A DNA stretch of 37,680 nt from Klebsiella pneumoniae. Lineage in GTDB: Bacteria > Pseudomonadota > Gammaproteobacteria > Pseudomonadales > Pseudohongiellaceae. The stretch is from the NCBI GenBank assembly GCA_945869725.1, contig CAMBPO010000028.1, positions 1 to 37,680 on the forward strand. Reading direction: 5' to 3'. The translations under genes and the position numbers were made by a program. This document shows, piece after piece, positions 35,301 through 37,680 of the stretch (the first letter of the stretch is position 1; every line of letters starts with the position of its first letter). The notes beneath the pieces are model-generated. The model made no database searches and was not told the origin of the DNA. It saw only the letters and a program-made list of their open reading frames with translations.

Positions 35301-36902
35301 TTACCAGCCGTAAGCATGACGCATAACGTGGTAGATATAGTGTTGCTCGTGTGTGCTGTGAAACAGATGTGACCACGGACCGCGTGCATAGATGCCGACA
35401 TCTTCGCCGGCATGGCCTTCGGACTGCAGCGGCACCAGCGCTTCCTGATGGAAGTCAGGGTGAGTAGGATCAACGTTACTCAGGTCGTGCCGGCCAGGTG
35501 CTGCGGGCACTGTGTAACGCACGTCACCACCAACATCGTCGGCAAAGCCCGGGCCATCTCGGTAACCGAGAGTTGTATACGGCATGTTGTCGAGAGCAAG
35601 ACTGCGCTCGTCATTGGCATGCCCATGGTCGTCATTGGTGACAGCCGCGCCCAAGATAGGGTTGCCACGGGTGGAGTAACCACCGATTGTTAATGAGTGG
35701 CTGTGATCAGCAGTGACAATAATCAATGTGTCCTGTTCGCTGGTCAGTGCCATCGCCGTTTCTACGGCATCAGACAACTCCTGAGTGTCATAGAGTGCAC
35801 GGAAAGCGTTGCCGGCATGGTGAGCGTGATCGATGCGTCCCGCTTCTACCATCAGGAAAAAGCCGCTGTCGCCTGACTGTGCCTGCAGCAGTTTGATGGC
35901 AGTTTCTGTCATCGACGGCAGATCGGGCTGTGCGTTGTTGGCATCGTTACGGTCGTAGGCGTAGTTCATTTGTGATCGACTGAACAGTCCTAGCAGGTGG
36001 CGGGTATTGTTGACGTCAACCGCGGCCAGCTGTTCCTTGTTCCAGATAAAGGCACTGTTATCGTAGCGATCTGTCCACTCAAGCGTCAGGTCTCTTTCAT
36101 CGGTTCTCAGGCCTTCGCGCCCTGTCACCGGTTCATTTTTGCCGACGGGCATGAACTGCTCGATGCCGCCTCCCAGCGCAACGTTGATACCGTTGCCGTA
36201 GGAGAATTCAATCAATTGCTGCGCAATATCCTTGCAGCCGTGTTGCACGGCTTCCTCTGGCAGTGCTGAATTATTCTCCCAATCGCGCTCAGGGGTGTGA
36301 GCATAAGTAGCCGCTGGTGTGGCATGAGTGATCCGCGTAGTGGTGACAAACCCGGTCGCCAGACCGCGCTCTGCAGCCTGTTGCATCAGACTAGGCACTT
36401 CAGTGCCTAACGAGGACTGACAATTTGCCCGGTCGGCAATCTGGTTGACACCAATCACGCCGGCGCGGGTTTTGATGCCCGCCATCATCGCGGTCGCTGT
36501 TCCCGCAGAGTCGGAGGTCTGCTGATTGGTATTGTAGGTTTTGGACAAAGCCACTGCGGGAAAACGTTCAAAGGACAATGAGTTCTCTTCGCCGGCACTG
36601 CCTTGCAGCTGGCCGGCAAAAATTCTGGCGGCAGTCACGGTTGAAATACCCATGCCGTCACCCACAAACAGAATAATATTCTTGGCCTGATGGGTGTTTT
36701 GCGTGCGCTGCAGTGCGCGTTCAAGCTCAGCCTGACCTGATTCAAACCATGACTCCGCTGTTTCGCTCGCCGGTGCCGGATAAAACGTCTGTGCCTGCGC
36801 GCCACTGGTCAAAGTCGCGGCCAGCAACATCCATGCGAGAGTATGCCTGGGTTTGAGACGTTCACGATTGGCAACGCGAAAGGTGTTGGCTGCAGATTTC
36901 AT
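35301..36902 (-). CDS. phoA: Alkaline phosphatase PhoA family
   Basis: This 533-aa exported phosphomonoesterase releases phosphate from organic esters in the periplasm. Metal and catalytic motifs: LFVGDGMG (Asp), DSAGTATAM with the nucleophile Ser, THATPAATYAH, VEAGRIDHAHHAGN, TADHSHS and EGHAGED. Aligned to E. coli PhoA, Asp153 and Lys328 are both His here, as in many marine and animal enzymes. The start is ATG 36902, with AAGG 9 nt upstream; ATG 36920 lacks a ribosome site. The N-terminus has a basic segment and a hydrophobic AWMLLAATLTSGAQAQ signal. A TTGACA sits on the minus strand at 36954-36959, but no convincing -10 or Pho box was found. Confidence 0.93.
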   Translation of the reverse strand: MKSAANTFRVANRERLKPRHTLAWMLLAATLTSGAQAQTFYPAPASETAESWFESGQAELERALQRTQNTHQAKNIILFVGDGMGISTVTAARIFAGQLQGSAGEENSLSFERFPAVALSKTYNTNQQTSDSAGTATAMMAGIKTRAGVIGVNQIADRANCQSSLGTEVPSLMQQAAERGLATGFVTTTRITHATPAATYAHTPERDWENNSALPEEAVQHGCKDIAQQLIEFSYGNGINVALGGGIEQFMPVGKNEPVTGREGLRTDERDLTLEWTDRYDNSAFIWNKEQLAAVDVNNTRHLLGLFSRSQMNYAYDRNDANNAQPDLPSMTETAIKLLQAQSGDSGFFLMVEAGRIDHAHHAGNAFRALYDTQELSDAVETAMALTSEQDTLIIVTADHSHSLTIGGYSTRGNPILGAAVTNDDHGHANDERSLALDNMPYTTLGYRDGPGFADDVGGDVRYTVPAAPGRHDLSNVDPTHPDFHQEALVPLQSEGHAGEDVGIYARGPWSHLFHSTHEQHYIYHVMRHAYGW

Positions 36903-37035
36903 AAAGATACCTTTTTTCATAAGGGATAATGACTTGGCAGTCTATTAAGGGCGTGTCAACAACGTGTACTTCGATCTGACGACAGATGAATATTGTAAAA
37001 ATGAATCTATTCAGTAATATGTCGTTTCTCGCCAG

Positions 37036-37074
37036 GTCACAGGGTATAACACAAATTTTTACCCCTGTTGTGAC
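37036..37074. promoter_or_regulatory. Imperfect palindrome between phoA and fadE
   Basis: GTCACAGGGTA (37036-37046) is mirrored by TACCCCTGTTGTGAC (37060-37074): TACCC and TGTGAC match, with four extra bases CTGT between them. The centre is AT-rich (TAACACAAATTTT). It lies midway in the 275-bp gap between divergent phoA and fadE, a natural place for a shared operator. The protein is unknown. Confidence 0.45.
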
Positions 37075-37109
37075 AGACCCGGCATGGTCATGTCAGCTTT
37101 CGTCGATTG

Positions 37110-37127
37110 ATAAGCCCTGCGGCTTAT
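37110..37127 (+). other. Small stem-loop upstream of fadE
   Basis: ATAAGCC (37110-37116) pairs with GGCTTAT (37121-37127) around CTGC. It could sit in the fadE 5' leader or be an operator. No U-tract follows directly. Confidence 0.4.
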
Positions 37128-37177
37128 TATCACGCTGATCGGTCAACTATCCAGAATTTTTTACCAGAGGATTTCCC

Positions 37178-37680
37178 ATGTTTGCAGCCATTATGAGATT
37201 TATGCGGGATAACAACGTGCTGCCGCGTATCTCTGATACCGAGAGACAGGCGCTCGAAGCGGGTACGGTATGGATTGATGGTCAGATTTTTTCCGGCAAC
37301 CCGGATTTTGCAAAAATGCTGGCAGAACCTTACAACCGGCATTCCGCGGAGGAACAGGCGTTTCTGGATGGTCCGACTGAAGACTTATGCCGGATGATTG
37401 ATCGTTACCAGATCGGTATTACCCGCAAGGTGCCTGATGCAGTCCTTGATGCCATCAAACAGCAAGGTTTTATGGGTTTGTTGATCCCCAAGCAATACGG
37501 TGGCAAAGAATTTTCTACCTTGGCGATTTCGTCCATCATGGCCAAGGTCAATCCTTTTTGCCCCACAGCCGGCACCTTTGTGGTGATCCCCAACTCGCTG
37601 GGTGCGGCAGAACTGCTAAAGCATTACGGAACAGACGAACAGAAAAATGCCTATCTTCCCAAGCTGGCCAGCGGCGAGTA
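37178..37680 (+). CDS. fadE: Acyl-CoA dehydrogenase, FadE type (N-terminal part, runs off the window)
   Basis: ATG 37178 follows GAGGA at normal spacing and opens a frame to the end of the window (about 167 residues). The sequence begins with ISDTERQALEAGTVWIDGQIFSG, continues with AEEQAFLDGPTEDLCRMIDRYQI, then GFMGLLIPKQYGGKEFS and PNSLGAAELLKHYGTDEQK. This matches the FadE branch of long-chain acyl-CoA dehydrogenases, with its characteristic N-terminal extension before the normal dehydrogenase fold. FadE does the first, flavin-dependent step of beta-oxidation at the inner membrane and pairs functionally with FadJ and FadI encoded on the other side of phoA. The catalytic and FAD regions are beyond the window. 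Confidence 0.9.
   Translation, partial: MFAAIMRFMRDNNVLPRISDTERQALEAGTVWIDGQIFSGNPDFAKMLAEPYNRHSAEEQAFLDGPTEDLCRMIDRYQIGITRKVPDAVLDAIKQQGFMGLLIPKQYGGKEFSTLAISSIMAKVNPFCPTAGTFVVIPNSLGAAELLKHYGTDEQKNAYLPKLASGE

Noticed and set aside
36951..36970. Pho box upstream of phoA
   Set aside because: GTGTCAA and GTGTACT are spaced 11 bp apart on the plus strand, loosely like a Pho box, but the match to CTGTCAT is poor and the orientation is opposite to phoA.

Overview
The window reads as a chromosomal segment of a free-living, probably marine gammaproteobacterium. The clearest taxonomic signal is the conserved run nnr-tsaE-amiB-mutL-miaA-hfq-hflX-hflK-hflC-hisZ-purA (about 11.97-25.2 kb), the order found in Pseudomonas-like and Cellvibrionales-like gammaproteobacteria. 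The rest suits an aerobic heterotroph: a TAXI-type TRAP transporter, a xanthine-dehydrogenase-family molybdo-flavoenzyme, a large TonB-dependent receptor, secreted hydrolases, an alkaline phosphatase and fatty-acid beta-oxidation genes. The genus cannot be fixed from sequence reading alone. No rRNA, tRNA, CRISPR array, transposase or phage gene was seen.

Layout. (1) 1-7.2 kb: the end of a TAXI substrate-binding protein and its fused TRAP permease (+), a convergent DUF6351 lipoprotein (-), a secreted DUF4159 protein (+), then a ChaN-like protein and a SixA-like phosphatase (-). (2) 7.2-11.96 kb: a regulatory region, then a three-gene molybdenum hydroxylase operon in the order FAD, 2Fe-2S, Mo subunit, with 4-bp start/stop overlaps, followed by a MarR-family regulator. 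(3) 11.97-25.2 kb: the conserved housekeeping cluster, covering metabolite repair, tRNA modification, murein amidase, mismatch repair, Hfq, HflX, the HflKC membrane complex, histidine regulation and adenylate synthesis. (4) 25.3-31.3 kb: an NhaP2-type K+/H+ antiporter, a secreted alpha/beta hydrolase and a TonB-dependent receptor. (5) 31.26-31.79 kb: a 524-bp non-coding region packed with structured repeats. (6) 31.8-37.7 kb: fadI and fadJ (-), phoA (-) and, divergently, the start of a fadE-type acyl-CoA dehydrogenase (+) that runs off the window.

The most unusual feature is the repeat cluster between the convergent TonB receptor and fadI. Three complete units (two on +, one expanded copy on -) and one half-unit share an internal loop TCCTC/TCGCTC that is identical in all three complete copies. 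The helices on either side of this loop change sequence between copies but stay paired, through compensatory substitutions. This is strong internal evidence for a structured RNA or DNA element family. I do not recognise it as a named family, and no database search was possible.

How the parts may work together. TRAP and TonB systems import solutes, and the secreted hydrolases may prepare their substrates. The molybdenum hydroxylase oxidises an unidentified, probably aromatic or heterocyclic, compound under likely MarR control. FadE/FadJ/FadI carry out beta-oxidation. PhoA scavenges phosphate. These functional links are inferred from family membership and gene position.
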